From assembly GCF_009734425.1 (NCBI RefSeq), contig NZ_CP046455.1, positions 682,001 through 746,000 of the forward strand: a stretch of 64,000 bases of DNA, written 5' to 3'. The translations under genes were made by a program, and so were the position numbers. This stretch comes from Corynebacterium occultum. GTDB lineage: Bacteria; Actinomycetota; Actinomycetes; Mycobacteriales; Mycobacteriaceae. Within the stretch, counting starts at the first letter, position 1. Every line of letters begins with the position of its first letter. The notes below the pieces were generated by a model, which worked only from the letters and a program-made list of their open reading frames with translations, had not been told where the DNA came from and did not search any database. Shown here in pieces: positions 8,054 to 16,789 of the stretch.

Positions 8054-9682
8054 TCAGAGGACGGAAAATTTCCGGGCCGCGCTGAGGTCGAAACCTCTGT
8101 AACCCTCGTCTACGATCTCCTGGCAAATTTTCCGATAGGTTGGAGCTCCACCCAGGTAGACCAGGCACTTTCGCGGTTTGCCGGGAATGTTGGTGCCCAT
8201 GTACCAGGAGTTCGCGCCCGGCAGAAGAGTTGCTTCGGCAACCTCGTTAGAATGTTGTACCCAGTTGTCTTCTGCGTCTTCCGTGGCCTCGATGACGTGG
8301 AGATCATGAGTATGCAGATGAGCAATAGCGTCAGCTGCGAAGTCCACGTGATCTTCGATAGCTAGCGGCATGTTGTAGAGCACTGAGGGGCTTTGTGGTC
8401 CAGTGATTAGGAACAAGTTTGGGAAACCGCTGATCGTGGTGCCCAGGTAGGTGTGGGGGCCATCGGACCACTTGTCTTCTAGGCGCTGTCCGCCCTTGCC
8501 ACGAATGTTCATGGACAGCAGCGGGCCGGTCATGGCATCGAACCCGGTGGCTAAGACCAGGACGTCGAACTCGTACTCGCCTTCACTGGTGCGGGCTCCG
8601 GTAGGGGTGATGCGCTCGATCGGGTGAGCCTTGACGTCCACGAGTTCTACATTGTCTTGGTTGTAGACTTCGTAGTAGTTGGTCTCCAGTGGGGGACGCT
8701 TGGTGGCGTAAGGGTGATCCTTTGGGGCGAGCTTTTCGGCGGTGACCGGATCCTTCACCCGCTCCTTGATGCGGTTACGGATGTACTCCGCGGCGGTATC
8801 ATTGGCTTTCTTATCCACGAGGATGTCCTGGAAGCTGTCAATGAACAACCGGAAGCCGCCAGCGTTCCAGCGCTCATCGAAAACCTTGCGCCGCTCTTGT
8901 TCGCTGACTGCCAGGGCAGAGGGTTGTACCTGGTTGTAGGGGACGCCCAGGAAGTGATTGCGTGAGGCATCCCGGATCTCCGGGTAGCGCTCCTTCTGCT
9001 CGGCCTCCTCAACCAGGTCGGTGGGGTGATTGCCGATCGGGGTGGCGAAGTTCGGTGTGCGCTGGAAGACGGTGAGCTGCGCCGCATCCTTGGCGATTTC
9101 GGTGATCACCTGGATACCGGAGGCGCCAGTACCGATCACGCCGACACGCTTGCCCTTGAAATCCACAGGCTCATGTGGCCAGTTGCCGGTCAGATAGACT
9201 TCGCCGGCGAAGTCATCCACACCGGAGAACTCAGGTTTTTTCGGAACCGAGAGGTTACCGGCTCCAGAGATGATGAAGCGGGCGATGGCGGTGCGGCCGT
9301 CATCGGTGCCCACTTGCCACAGCGACGACTCATCATCCCAGACCACCGAGGTGACCCGGGTGTTGAACTCCACGCTGCGGCGAATATCGAAGCGGTCGGC
9401 CACATGATTGAGATACTTCAGGATCTCCGGTTGGCCAGCGAACTTTTCTGACCATTGCCACTCCTGTTGAAGATCCTCATCAAAAGAATAGGAGTAATGC
9501 ACGCTCTCGATGTCGCAGCGGGCCCCGGGATAGCGGTTCCAGAACCAGGTGCCGCCGACATTCGATCCAGCCTCGAAAGCCCGGACGTTGAGCCCCATTT
9601 CATCACGAAGCTTGTGCACTGCGTAGATGCCGGCAAATCCGGCCCCGATGATAATCGCATCATAGGTCTGCGGTTGTGACAT
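8054..9682 (-). CDS. Flavin-dependent Baeyer-Villiger-type monooxygenase
   Basis: A 542-residue class B flavoprotein monooxygenase resembling cyclohexanone-type enzymes, which use FAD, NADPH and O2 to insert oxygen beside a carbonyl. It has an FAD Rossmann motif (GAGFAG, residues 13-18), the second family motif GGTWFWNRYPGARCD (43-57), the NADPH motif GTGASG (184-189) and VLATGFD near residue 395. The type I fingerprint FxGxxxHxxxWP is present as FAGEVYLTGNWP (158-169), with Leu164 in place of the conserved His. ATG 9682 follows an AAGGAG site. It is the first gene of a two-gene unit with the esterase and is divergent from a LuxR-type regulator, which suggests an inducible ketone degradation module. 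Confidence 0.85.
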   Translation of the reverse strand: MSQPQTYDAIIIGAGFAGIYAVHKLRDEMGLNVRAFEAGSNVGGTWFWNRYPGARCDIESVHYSYSFDEDLQQEWQWSEKFAGQPEILKYLNHVADRFDIRRSVEFNTRVTSVVWDDESSLWQVGTDDGRTAIARFIISGAGNLSVPKKPEFSGVDDFAGEVYLTGNWPHEPVDFKGKRVGVIGTGASGIQVITEIAKDAAQLTVFQRTPNFATPIGNHPTDLVEEAEQKERYPEIRDASRNHFLGVPYNQVQPSALAVSEQERRKVFDERWNAGGFRLFIDSFQDILVDKKANDTAAEYIRNRIKERVKDPVTAEKLAPKDHPYATKRPPLETNYYEVYNQDNVELVDVKAHPIERITPTGARTSEGEYEFDVLVLATGFDAMTGPLLSMNIRGKGGQRLEDKWSDGPHTYLGTTISGFPNLFLITGPQSPSVLYNMPLAIEDHVDFAADAIAHLHTHDLHVIEATEDAEDNWVQHSNEVAEATLLPGANSWYMGTNIPGKPRKCLVYLGGAPTYRKICQEIVDEGYRGFDLSAARKFSVL

Positions 9683-9721
9683 ATCGTGCTCCTTTGAGCT
9701 CGGTGGTTTGTGCCTGCCTTA

Positions 9722-9740
9722 ACAAGATAAGATTTCTTGT
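9722..9740. promoter_or_regulatory. Inverted repeat upstream of the monooxygenase gene
   Basis: ACAAGA (9722-9727) and TCTTGT (9735-9740) form a perfect 6-base inverted repeat with a 7-base spacer, centred about 50 bases upstream of the monooxygenase start. Position and symmetry fit an operator; the binding protein is unknown. Confidence 0.35.
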
Positions 9741-9753
9741 GACCTAAGTCATG
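9738..9753. promoter_or_regulatory. Candidate GlxR/CRP-type operator
   Basis: TGTGACCTAAGTCATG matches the corynebacterial GlxR (CRP family) consensus TGTGA-N6-TCACA at 8 of 10 defined bases. It overlaps the end of the preceding inverted repeat and lies between the divergent monooxygenase and regulator genes, where carbon-source control by a cAMP-receptor-type regulator would make sense. Seen in sequence only. Confidence 0.45.
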
Positions 9754-9777
9754 GGTAGAATTGCCCCATGTTCTACC
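9754..9777. promoter_or_regulatory. Perfect 7-base inverted repeat, candidate LuxR operator
   Basis: GGTAGAA (9754-9760) and TTCTACC (9771-9777) are a perfect inverted repeat with a 10-base spacer, so half-sites are 17 bases apart centre to centre. It sits in the divergent intergenic region controlled, by position, by the LuxR-type regulator at 9958. Confidence 0.4.
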
Positions 9778-9873
9778 TGTTCCCGATTTGCGGCTCATAA
9801 TCTGGAACTTTCGTGAACTACCCGGGTACCGAGGAGAAAGTGATGTTCATAACCTCTGCGTTACCCCGTCCGG

Positions 9874-9893
9874 TTCCTAAAAGCAGGTAGGAA
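9874..9893. promoter_or_regulatory. Inverted repeat upstream of the LuxR regulator
   Basis: TTCCTA (9874-9879) and TAGGAA (9888-9893) form a perfect inverted repeat with an 8-base spacer, 64 bases before the regulator start. It could be an autoregulatory site; it is short enough to occur by chance. Confidence 0.25.
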
Positions 9894-9957
9894 AAGCTGG
9901 TTACATCCGCTGACTGTCCGTCCCGTTCCAGATCGTATTCAGAAAGGAAAACGCGCT

Positions 9958-12303
9958 GTGTCTAGAAGCATTGGCTCGCTCAACCGGGGGTCTGCGCTGG
10001 GCCGCGCGGCGCTGACCAGTTTCGTTGGCCGACGCCGTGAATTGAGCGAGGCCAAGGCGAAACTGGTCGCGTCCCGATTGGTGACCCTGACTGGGCCCGG
10101 TGGGGTGGGAAAGACCCGCATAGCCTTGGAACTAGCTGACCGTGTGAAGAAAGCCTTCAAAGACGGAGTTTGGCTAATTGAGCTTGACAGTCTCAGTACT
10201 GGTGACCGGGTGGCTTCAGCTGTGGCAACTACCCTTAGCGTGCCAGACCAGACCAACCGTGTTGCCCTAGATCGTGTGATGGATTATCTACGCGATAAAG
10301 AGATCCTGCTGGTGTTGGATAACTGTGAGCATGTGCTTCAGGACGCGGCGGAGGTGGCGGATGCGTTATTGACTGCGGCGCCAAAGATACGGATCCTGGC
10401 TACCAGTCGGGAACCACTGCACATTGCTGCTGAGCATGTGTGCGTGGTGCCGCCACTGACCACCCCGCCATGGGACGAACTGGAAGCTGGAGGGATTGAG
10501 CATTTTGAGGCGGTATCCCTTCTGGTGGACCGTGCCCGGCAGCTGGTGCCGGACTTTTCCGTGACCCCCGATAACCAGGAGGTCATTGCACAGTTATGTA
10601 TCCGATTAGACGGCATCCCGCTAGCCATTGAGTTGGCGGTCGCCCGGCTACGGACTCTCTCGCCCGATCAATTATTAGATCGCCTGGATCAGCGCTTTCA
10701 ATTGCTTAACCGTGGGGATCGGGCGGTGTTGCCGCGCCAGCAGACACTTCAGGCGTTGATCGACTGGAGCTATGGGCTGTGCTCTAAACCTGAACAACTA
10801 CTCTGGCGCCGCCTGGCGATCTTCCCTGATGTCTTTGATCTTGATGCCGCTGAGTATGTCTGTGGTTTCGGTGAGCTGGGGCGAGGAGAGGTTTTAGACT
10901 TACTTGATCAGCTTGTCTCGAAGTCCATTCTGCAGACCGACCGGGCGGCAAATCAGGTCCGCTACCGCCAGCTGATGACCGTTCGGGAGTATGGCACTCT
11001 ATTGCTCACCGATGACGGCGAAGAACATGAACTACGCCGACGTCACCGCGACCATTACCTGAATCGGGCTGAAGAACGTGTTGCAGCTTGGTGGGGTCCC
11101 CTCCAGGCAGAAAGCCTTAACATCACTCGAGCTGAGCGGCCCAATCTGATTGCTGCGCTTGAATGGTCACTTGGTAGTGAATGCGAATATGATACTGCGG
11201 CCCGACTTGCGGTGGCGTTGCGCTATCACTGGATTGCGGGCGGCTTTTTAAGTGATGGTCGTGCTTGGTTGGAACGTATTCTGCGCCAATCTGAACTATC
11301 GTTGCCTGCCCGAGGCAACGCCTCCTGGGTGGCCGGGTGGGTGGCATTAATCCAGGGGGATCATGAGGATGCCGCGAAACATCTCGAGGTTTCGCTTGCT
11401 GCGGGACAGTCGTTGGAAGATTCGGAGATGGCGGTGTTTGCTCAGCATTGGCAGGCGCTGCACCTTCTGTTCACCGGAGATCTGGAGGGGGCGATTGGTC
11501 TTTTCACAGAGGTGGTCGCCGACCATGGGAAACACGATCGACCCGCTGATCAACTCACTGCCATATTTCAGCTGGGCATGGCGCGGTCATTCAATGGTCA
11601 GTCAGAGGAAGGCCTCAGGATCAGCGTCTCTGCCCTGAAAATCTCCGAACGGGATGGTGAACGGTGGAACTGCGCCTATCTGTGGTGGATCGTTGGACTG
11701 TGTCACTGGCAGCTCGGTGATTTCCCGGCGGCCCGTGAGGCCGCTTTCCGCGCGTTGCGTATTCAGCAGGACTTCCAGGACGCTATCTGTACCGCGATGA
11801 GTATTGAGCTGCTGTCCTGGGTGGCAGTCTCCACATCGGACTTTGAACGTGGCAAAGAACTTGCTGAGGCTGCAGAGTCTGTCTGGCAGGGTCTGGGCAC
11901 GGAGATCTCTGCTTTCGGCCCCCATATCGCGAAGGCGGCAGCTGGCTCAGCAGCCAAATTCCAGAAGGCTCTCGGTGCAAAGAACTCGCCAAAAACAGTA
12001 GGAAAACAGCGGTTGAGCAAAGCTGAGGCCATTGCGGTCGCTCTGGGTAAAAAGCCACGGGTTACACAAAATCTCGACCGTGGTGTGGAGAATAACCCGC
12101 TGACCAAGCGAGAGATGGAGATCGCCGAGCTTGTTTCTCAGGGTTTGACCAACCGGCAGATTGCGGGCAAGTTGGTGCTTTCGCATCGCACGGTGGATGG
12201 ACACGTTGAGCGAATTTTCACCAAACTCAACTTCACCTCCCGCGTGCAACTGGTCACCTGGGTAGAGAGTCTGCGACAGGCTCCTCAGGCCATCGCCATG
12301 TGA
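9958..12303 (+). CDS. ATPase-LuxR family transcriptional regulator
   Basis: A 781-residue regulator of the large ATP-binding LuxR type. An N-terminal STAND/NB-ARC-like ATPase follows a FVGRRREL entry motif: Walker A GPGGVGKT at 46-53, Walker B LLVLDNCEH, and the sensor ILATSREPL. The middle is helical and TPR-like. The C terminus (about residues 715-775) is a LuxR helix-turn-helix: LTKREMEIAELVSQGLTNRQ, then HRTVDGHVERIFTKL. Signal binding to the middle part and ATP-driven oligomerisation before DNA binding is the family model. The GTG start has AAAGGA 10 bases upstream. It is divergent from the monooxygenase-esterase pair and is the likely activator of it. Confidence 0.85.
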   Translation: MSRSIGSLNRGSALGRAALTSFVGRRRELSEAKAKLVASRLVTLTGPGGVGKTRIALELADRVKKAFKDGVWLIELDSLSTGDRVASAVATTLSVPDQTNRVALDRVMDYLRDKEILLVLDNCEHVLQDAAEVADALLTAAPKIRILATSREPLHIAAEHVCVVPPLTTPPWDELEAGGIEHFEAVSLLVDRARQLVPDFSVTPDNQEVIAQLCIRLDGIPLAIELAVARLRTLSPDQLLDRLDQRFQLLNRGDRAVLPRQQTLQALIDWSYGLCSKPEQLLWRRLAIFPDVFDLDAAEYVCGFGELGRGEVLDLLDQLVSKSILQTDRAANQVRYRQLMTVREYGTLLLTDDGEEHELRRRHRDHYLNRAEERVAAWWGPLQAESLNITRAERPNLIAALEWSLGSECEYDTAARLAVALRYHWIAGGFLSDGRAWLERILRQSELSLPARGNASWVAGWVALIQGDHEDAAKHLEVSLAAGQSLEDSEMAVFAQHWQALHLLFTGDLEGAIGLFTEVVADHGKHDRPADQLTAIFQLGMARSFNGQSEEGLRISVSALKISERDGERWNCAYLWWIVGLCHWQLGDFPAAREAAFRALRIQQDFQDAICTAMSIELLSWVAVSTSDFERGKELAEAAESVWQGLGTEISAFGPHIAKAAAGSAAKFQKALGAKNSPKTVGKQRLSKAEAIAVALGKKPRVTQNLDRGVENNPLTKREMEIAELVSQGLTNRQIAGKLVLSHRTVDGHVERIFTKLNFTSRVQLVTWVESLRQAPQAIAM

Positions 12304-12923
12304 CGACCCTCCAGAGTTATTACTGCGAGGTGGCACCGGACCTGTTCGGGATAACACCCTGAATGCTGTTGATCGTCCTGACCAGAGGGGCACAGCTTCT
12401 GGCCCTGGGTTACAGCTGTTTCTAGATAAACAAGCTCCAGCTCCGCGAGATAAGTCAGGTTTCCAGGGTAAAACGTCGTCCGTCCCTTCGGGTTAAACCC
12501 CGCAGGGTTTCTCTTTGGATCTTTTTGTGTTGGATCGCCACAGTCTTTCCCTCACTTACCCAGAAAGAACTCCCGCAATGAGTTGTCCTCTGACCATCCC
12601 TATCTCTGCTGGGATGCCATCCCAGCTACCCGCCGGACCAGCGAAGCTCACTGTCTATTCCTATGGACTGCGAGCTGGCGGTACCCTCCATATCCCAGGG
12701 ATGGTCGCCTCCGGTTCAGAATCTACGAGCCGTGGTCGAAACCACCGGGGGCGCGATCAATCACATTGTCTCCACCACCTATCTCACCGATGCCCCTGTC
12801 GTGAATGCGGCCCCCGAGAACACTCTCAGTTCCTCGGGGAAATTTCCGCTGAACCCTGTCCCGTCCATGCATTCCCACCCCCACCAAAATCCCTACACTG
12901 GGCCTTACAACGGAAAGGGAATC
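12304..12923. other. 620-base gap without a convincing gene
   Basis: Open frames here lack ribosome binding sites and coding character. I see two hairpins: AAACCC/GGGTTT at 12495-12510 followed by a T-rich tract (CTTTTTG), a possible terminator, and GCTGGGAT/ATCCCAGC with a 3-base loop at 12608-12626. TACACT at about 12892-12898 is a plausible -10 for the tspO-like gene. Confidence 0.4.
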
Positions 12924-13421
12924 ATGGAACACAACAACACCGCCCCGGGTTTCCGAGGCGCACTGCTCAAGACCGGTGCTGCAGTCACCACCGCAGCCAC
13001 CATCGGCACGATCCTCACGGATCCGGAGAACCGTTGGTACAAGAGTCTGGCCAAGCCCTCCTGGCAGCCCCCGAAGGCTGCTTTCCCCATCGCCTGGACG
13101 GCGCTCTACACCGATATCGCGGTGGTTTCAGCCTCAGTGATTTCCGCAGAAGAGGCGAAGAAGGAGAACTCCTCTTCGCCTTATCAGCTGGCTCTGTCCG
13201 CCAACCTGGTGCTCAATGCCGGTTGGACGGGTCTTTTCTTCCGCTCCAGGCAGCCCTGGTTGGCGGCGGTGGGTGCCGCAGTGCTGGCGGGTAGTTCCAT
13301 TGATCTGACCCGCCGCGCCTGGCAGTCCTCACCGGCACGTGGACTCGCACTGTCTCCCTACGCCGCCTGGACTTCTTTCGCCACGGCGCTGAGCACCTCT
13401 ATCGCCTGGATGAACCGCTAG
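12924..13421 (+). CDS. TspO/MBR family membrane protein
   Basis: A 165-residue integral membrane protein of the tryptophan-rich sensory protein family, which binds porphyrins and related tetrapyrroles. Family marks are NRWYKSLAKPSWQPPKAAFP, then AWTALYTDIAVV and LNAGWTGLFFRSRQPW; five hydrophobic segments are visible. The ATG at 12924 has GGAAAGG 5 bases upstream. The frame continues upstream to 12663 but that stretch shows no similarity and is rejected. It converges on the LCP gene (12 bases between stops) and closes the accessory region. Confidence 0.85.
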   Translation: MEHNNTAPGFRGALLKTGAAVTTAATIGTILTDPENRWYKSLAKPSWQPPKAAFPIAWTALYTDIAVVSASVISAEEAKKENSSSPYQLALSANLVLNAGWTGLFFRSRQPWLAAVGAAVLAGSSIDLTRRAWQSSPARGLALSPYAAWTSFATALSTSIAWMNR

Positions 13422-13432
13422 TTCACACTGAG

Positions 13433-15001
13433 TTAGTTCACGCAGCGCGGGCCGCTGCCACCGGCGTCGATCTCGGGGGCCACTTCGGTGTCTTCACCGA
13501 AGTCGGCTCCGGGCTGGCCAACAGTGGTGGGGGTCTCCTCCTGCACGGCTTCCTGGTCCATGGGGCCGGCGTATTCATCGTGGGTGACCACCACGACGGT
13601 GCCAGGTTCCAGGCCCTCGTTGATGGTGATGGGCAGTCCACCCAGGGCTTCTGCCAGTTCAATAGCGGCCGGGTCAGTGGGGTCGGCGGTCACGACCTGG
13701 GATTCCCAGTAAATGCCGGGTTGGGCGTTGCTCACCTCGGTGACGTTCCAGCCGTTCTGCTTCAGGTGGGAACCCACCCCACCGGCCAGGCCGCTGGTGG
13801 AACCGGCGTTGAGCACCAGGATGGCCACGTCGGGGACTGATTCCTCTTCTTCTGCAGGTGCTTCCTTTTCCTCTGCCGGAGCCGGGGGTACGAGGAGTTC
13901 ATCGATGAAGTCATGGACCTGGTTCTGGTCGACGGTGACCACGGATTCTCCGTAGTCGCCGATGCCGTCGATGGAGGTCACCGGGATGGTGGTGAAGGTG
14001 ACGTTGCCGCCTGCCAGGTTGGACAGCTGTGTGGCGAAGGAGAGCACGTCCCAGCCTTCGTCGAGCACCACGGAGCGTTCCACCGCGGCACCCATGCTGG
14101 CCAGCTTGGCCGGGTTGGTCAGGGTGCCGGCGTTGAGCACATTGTTCACCAGGGAGGCCATGTAGGCCTGCTGACGCACGATGCGGTCCAGGTCGCCGCG
14201 GGGGAGACCATGGCGTTGGCGGACGAAGGAGAGTGCCTGGGCACCTTCAAGGGTCTGCACCCCGGCGGGGAAGTCAGCGCCGGAGTAGATGTCCTGGGTG
14301 GCCTCATTGAGACAGACGTCCACGCCGCCCACGGCGTCGGTAAGCAGCACGAAGCCGAGTAGTCCGACCTCCGCGTAGTGGTCGACCTCGATGCCGGTGA
14401 GGGTGGCAACCGCGGAGATCAGGGCGCTACGCCCCACGTCCTTGGCCTTCTCATCGAATTTCTTCTCATCGACGGTGTCGCCCGCGGCCTCCGCCTCGGC
14501 GATCATTTCCTGCTTGGCGGCGAATTTGTGCACCCCATAGACACCGTTGATCTTCAGGTTCCCCTGCTCCGGGGTGCTGATGTAGGTGTCGCGTGGGATG
14601 GAGACCGCCGTGGCGGAGCTGCCGTCATTGGGCACACGGATCAGCATGAGGGTGTCGGTGTTCTCGGCCTCCTCCTCATCGCCGGCGTAGAGCATGGCGG
14701 ATTCTTCTTCGCTCAGGGGGTTGCCCTGAGCGTCGGTACGTGAATCTGAGCCCACCAGCAGGATGTCCACGGCACCATCCGGTGCGTCGCCGGCACCACC
14801 GCCGAGGGAGAGGTTGCCGGCGGAGGAGATTTCACTGCCGAGTCGACCCACGGTGAAGTAGCCGATGGCGGAGACCATCAGCACCAGCACGGAGAGGAAC
14901 GCGATGGTGCCGCGCAGGGCGGCGGGGCCTGCCTGGCGGACCTTCGTGCCCCATTCCGGCGAGGGCTGGATATCGCGCACGGGGCGGTACTTCTCGTTCA
15001 C
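13433..15001 (-). CDS. lcpA: LytR-CpsA-Psr (LCP) family cell wall ligase
   Basis: A 522-residue membrane-anchored protein that, in corynebacteria and mycobacteria, attaches arabinogalactan to peptidoglycan. A cytoplasmic N terminus precedes one transmembrane helix (GTIAFLSVLVLMVSAIGYF). The LCP domain follows: DILLVGSDSR, NTDTLMLIRVP, AVSIPRDTYI, KINGVYGVH, and LSFVRQRHGLPRGDLDRI with the polyprenyl-phosphate binding arginines. A LytR_C domain (AILVLNAGSTSGLAGGVG) is near the C terminus. The start is uncertain: GTG 15001 has GGAG 9 bases upstream, while ATG 15055 would overlap the divergent rmlD start. The symbol is transferred from C. glutamicum by position and architecture. Confidence 0.85.
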   Translation of the reverse strand: MNEKYRPVRDIQPSPEWGTKVRQAGPAALRGTIAFLSVLVLMVSAIGYFTVGRLGSEISSAGNLSLGGGAGDAPDGAVDILLVGSDSRTDAQGNPLSEEESAMLYAGDEEEAENTDTLMLIRVPNDGSSATAVSIPRDTYISTPEQGNLKINGVYGVHKFAAKQEMIAEAEAAGDTVDEKKFDEKAKDVGRSALISAVATLTGIEVDHYAEVGLLGFVLLTDAVGGVDVCLNEATQDIYSGADFPAGVQTLEGAQALSFVRQRHGLPRGDLDRIVRQQAYMASLVNNVLNAGTLTNPAKLASMGAAVERSVVLDEGWDVLSFATQLSNLAGGNVTFTTIPVTSIDGIGDYGESVVTVDQNQVHDFIDELLVPPAPAEEKEAPAEEEESVPDVAILVLNAGSTSGLAGGVGSHLKQNGWNVTEVSNAQPGIYWESQVVTADPTDPAAIELAEALGGLPITINEGLEPGTVVVVTHDEYAGPMDQEAVQEETPTTVGQPGADFGEDTEVAPEIDAGGSGPRCVN

Positions 15002-15053
15002 AGGGGTATTCTCCGGGGTTCCGATATAGATGTCTAGGGATGGAGTGTATTCC

Positions 15054-15881
15054 ATGAGGGTGGCAATCACGGGAGCCGGTGGTCAGCTGGGCTCCGCAAT
15101 GAGACTGACAACACCCCCTGAGGTGGAGGCGATCTGGCTGGGGCGGGCAGACCTGGACATCACTGATCCGGAGGCGGTTGCCCACACCGCGAGTCTCAAG
15201 GGCATTGATGTGCTGATCAACACCGCCGCATATACCGCGGTGGATGCGGCCGAAGATGATGAAGCTGCGGCACTGTTGCTCAACGGGGAGGCCCCCGGAC
15301 ACCTGGCCGAGCGTTGCCGGGAGGAGGGTGCCCACCTGGTGCAGCTCTCCACTGACTATGTGTTTGGCCCCGGGGTACCGCATCGTCCCCTCACCCCCGC
15401 CGATCCCACCAACCCGGACACGGTCTACGGGCGCAGCAAACTGCGCGGAGAGCAGCTCGCGGGGGAAAACTCGACCATCCTGCGCACCGCCTGGGTTTAT
15501 TCGGCCAACACCTTGCCCGAGCACCGGGATTTCGTCTCCACCATGCTGCGTCTGGAGAAAACCCATGAGACGGTCACCGTGGTGGCTGACCAGCATGGTT
15601 GCCCGACCTACGCCATCGATCTGGCACGGGCGGTCTGGGAGGCCGCGCAGCAGCAGCCCGGTGTAGTACAGCATGCGGTGGGGGAGGGGCAGACCACCTG
15701 GTTCGAGCTGGCCCAGGCCATCTTCGCGGAGATCGGTGCAGATCCCCGGCGCATCACGCCGGTGACGAGTGCGGAGTATCCGGCACGTGCGCCACGCCCG
15801 GAATGGTCCGTTCTGGCCTCGGACTATGCCCTCCCGGAGTGGCGCAGTGCCCTGCGGCGGGCGTTGGCAGCTAAACTCTGA
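15054..15881 (+). CDS. rmlD: dTDP-4-dehydrorhamnose reductase
   Basis: A 275-residue short-chain dehydrogenase that makes dTDP-L-rhamnose, the last step of the pathway. It has the NAD(P) motif GAGGQLG at the N terminus, STDYVFG, and the YGRSK catalytic Tyr-xxx-Lys; AWVYS and QHGCPTYAIDLA are also family marks. An ATG at 15030 is in frame, but ATG 15054 has GGAG 8 bases upstream and follows a TATAGA -10 at 15025-15030. wbbL begins 5 bases after the stop, so rhamnose supply and its transfer are co-expressed. Unlike the RmlCD fusion known in C. glutamicum, this is a stand-alone RmlD. Confidence 0.88.
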   Translation: MRVAITGAGGQLGSAMRLTTPPEVEAIWLGRADLDITDPEAVAHTASLKGIDVLINTAAYTAVDAAEDDEAAALLLNGEAPGHLAERCREEGAHLVQLSTDYVFGPGVPHRPLTPADPTNPDTVYGRSKLRGEQLAGENSTILRTAWVYSANTLPEHRDFVSTMLRLEKTHETVTVVADQHGCPTYAIDLARAVWEAAQQQPGVVQHAVGEGQTTWFELAQAIFAEIGADPRRITPVTSAEYPARAPRPEWSVLASDYALPEWRSALRRALAAKL

Positions 15882-15886
15882 TCCTT

Positions 15887-16774
15887 GTGAGTACTAACCC
15901 GGCATCCCTCGCGGTCATCACCGTGACCTATTCCCCGGGGCCTTATCTCAAGGCCTTCCTGGATTCGGTTCCCGAAGCCACGGGGCTGCCCACCACCGTT
16001 ATCATGGCCGACAACGGCTCCACCGACGGATCCCCGGAGGCCGCGGTGGGGCAGGGGGTCGAGCTGTTGCACACCGGCGGCAACCTCGGCTACGGCAGCG
16101 CCATCAATGCCGCGGCGCGGGCCCTGCGGGGGCGTCGTGAAGCGGGTGAGATCAACGATGAGTTCTTCGTGATCTCCAACCCGGATGTCGTCTTCGACCC
16201 CGCCTCCATCGACGCGCTTATCGACGCCGCGGCCCGTCACCCCGGTGCCGCCTCCCTGGGGCCCTTCATCCGGGAGGCGGACGGCAGCGCCTACCCTTCA
16301 GCACGCGCGGTGCCCACCCTGCGCAATGGCATCGGCCATGCGTTATTTGGCGGCATCTGGCCGAAGAACCCCTGGTCCGCCTCCTACCGGGCGGACTCCG
16401 ACATGAGCACGGAGCGTGCCGCGGGCTGGCTCTCCGGGTCCTGCCTACTGGTTCGCTGGGAGGCCTTCGACAAGGTCGGGGGCTTCGATGAGCGCTATTT
16501 CATGTACATGGAGGATGTGGATCTGGGGGACCGTTTCGGACGCGCCGGATATTCCAATATCTTCGTCCCCTCCGCCGAGATCACCCATGCCAAGGGGCAT
16601 TCGGCGGGGGAGCACCCCGAAACCATGTTGCCCGCCCACCATGACAGCGCCTATCGGTTCCAGGCTGATCGTCTGGCCGGCCCGGTGTTCGCGCCGATTC
16701 GAGGGGCGCTGTGGGTGGGCCTCAAACTACGCTCTCTGATAGCTGTTGCCAATGCACGCCTTCGACGTCGATAA
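15887..16774 (+). CDS. wbbL: Rhamnosyltransferase of the galactan linker (WbbL)
   Basis: A 295-residue GT2 glycosyltransferase. In this neighbourhood it adds rhamnose to decaprenyl-diphosphoryl-GlcNAc, building the linker between peptidoglycan and arabinogalactan. Motifs: AVITVTYSPG at the N terminus, ADNGSTDGS, the metal-binding region SNPDVVFDP, GWLSGSCLLVR, and FDERYFMYMEDVDLGDR with the catalytic ED. GTG 15887 is the start; the spacing to rmlD indicates one operon. Assignment rests on family motifs plus the conserved rmlD-wbbL-manC order. Confidence 0.87.
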   Translation: MSTNPASLAVITVTYSPGPYLKAFLDSVPEATGLPTTVIMADNGSTDGSPEAAVGQGVELLHTGGNLGYGSAINAAARALRGRREAGEINDEFFVISNPDVVFDPASIDALIDAAARHPGAASLGPFIREADGSAYPSARAVPTLRNGIGHALFGGIWPKNPWSASYRADSDMSTERAAGWLSGSCLLVRWEAFDKVGGFDERYFMYMEDVDLGDRFGRAGYSNIFVPSAEITHAKGHSAGEHPETMLPAHHDSAYRFQADRLAGPVFAPIRGALWVGLKLRSLIAVANARLRRR

Positions 16775-16789
16775 GAAAGTGGAGATGAT

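Noticed and set aside
12663..12923. N-terminal extension of the TspO-like protein by 87 residues
   Set aside because: The extension has no ribosome site, no similarity to the family and uncharacteristic composition; ATG 12924 with GGAAAGG fits family length.
12515..13294. Overlapping 259-codon frame across the tspO-like gene
   Set aside because: It is out of frame with the clear TspO protein, is rich in His/Arg/Gly and has no start signal.
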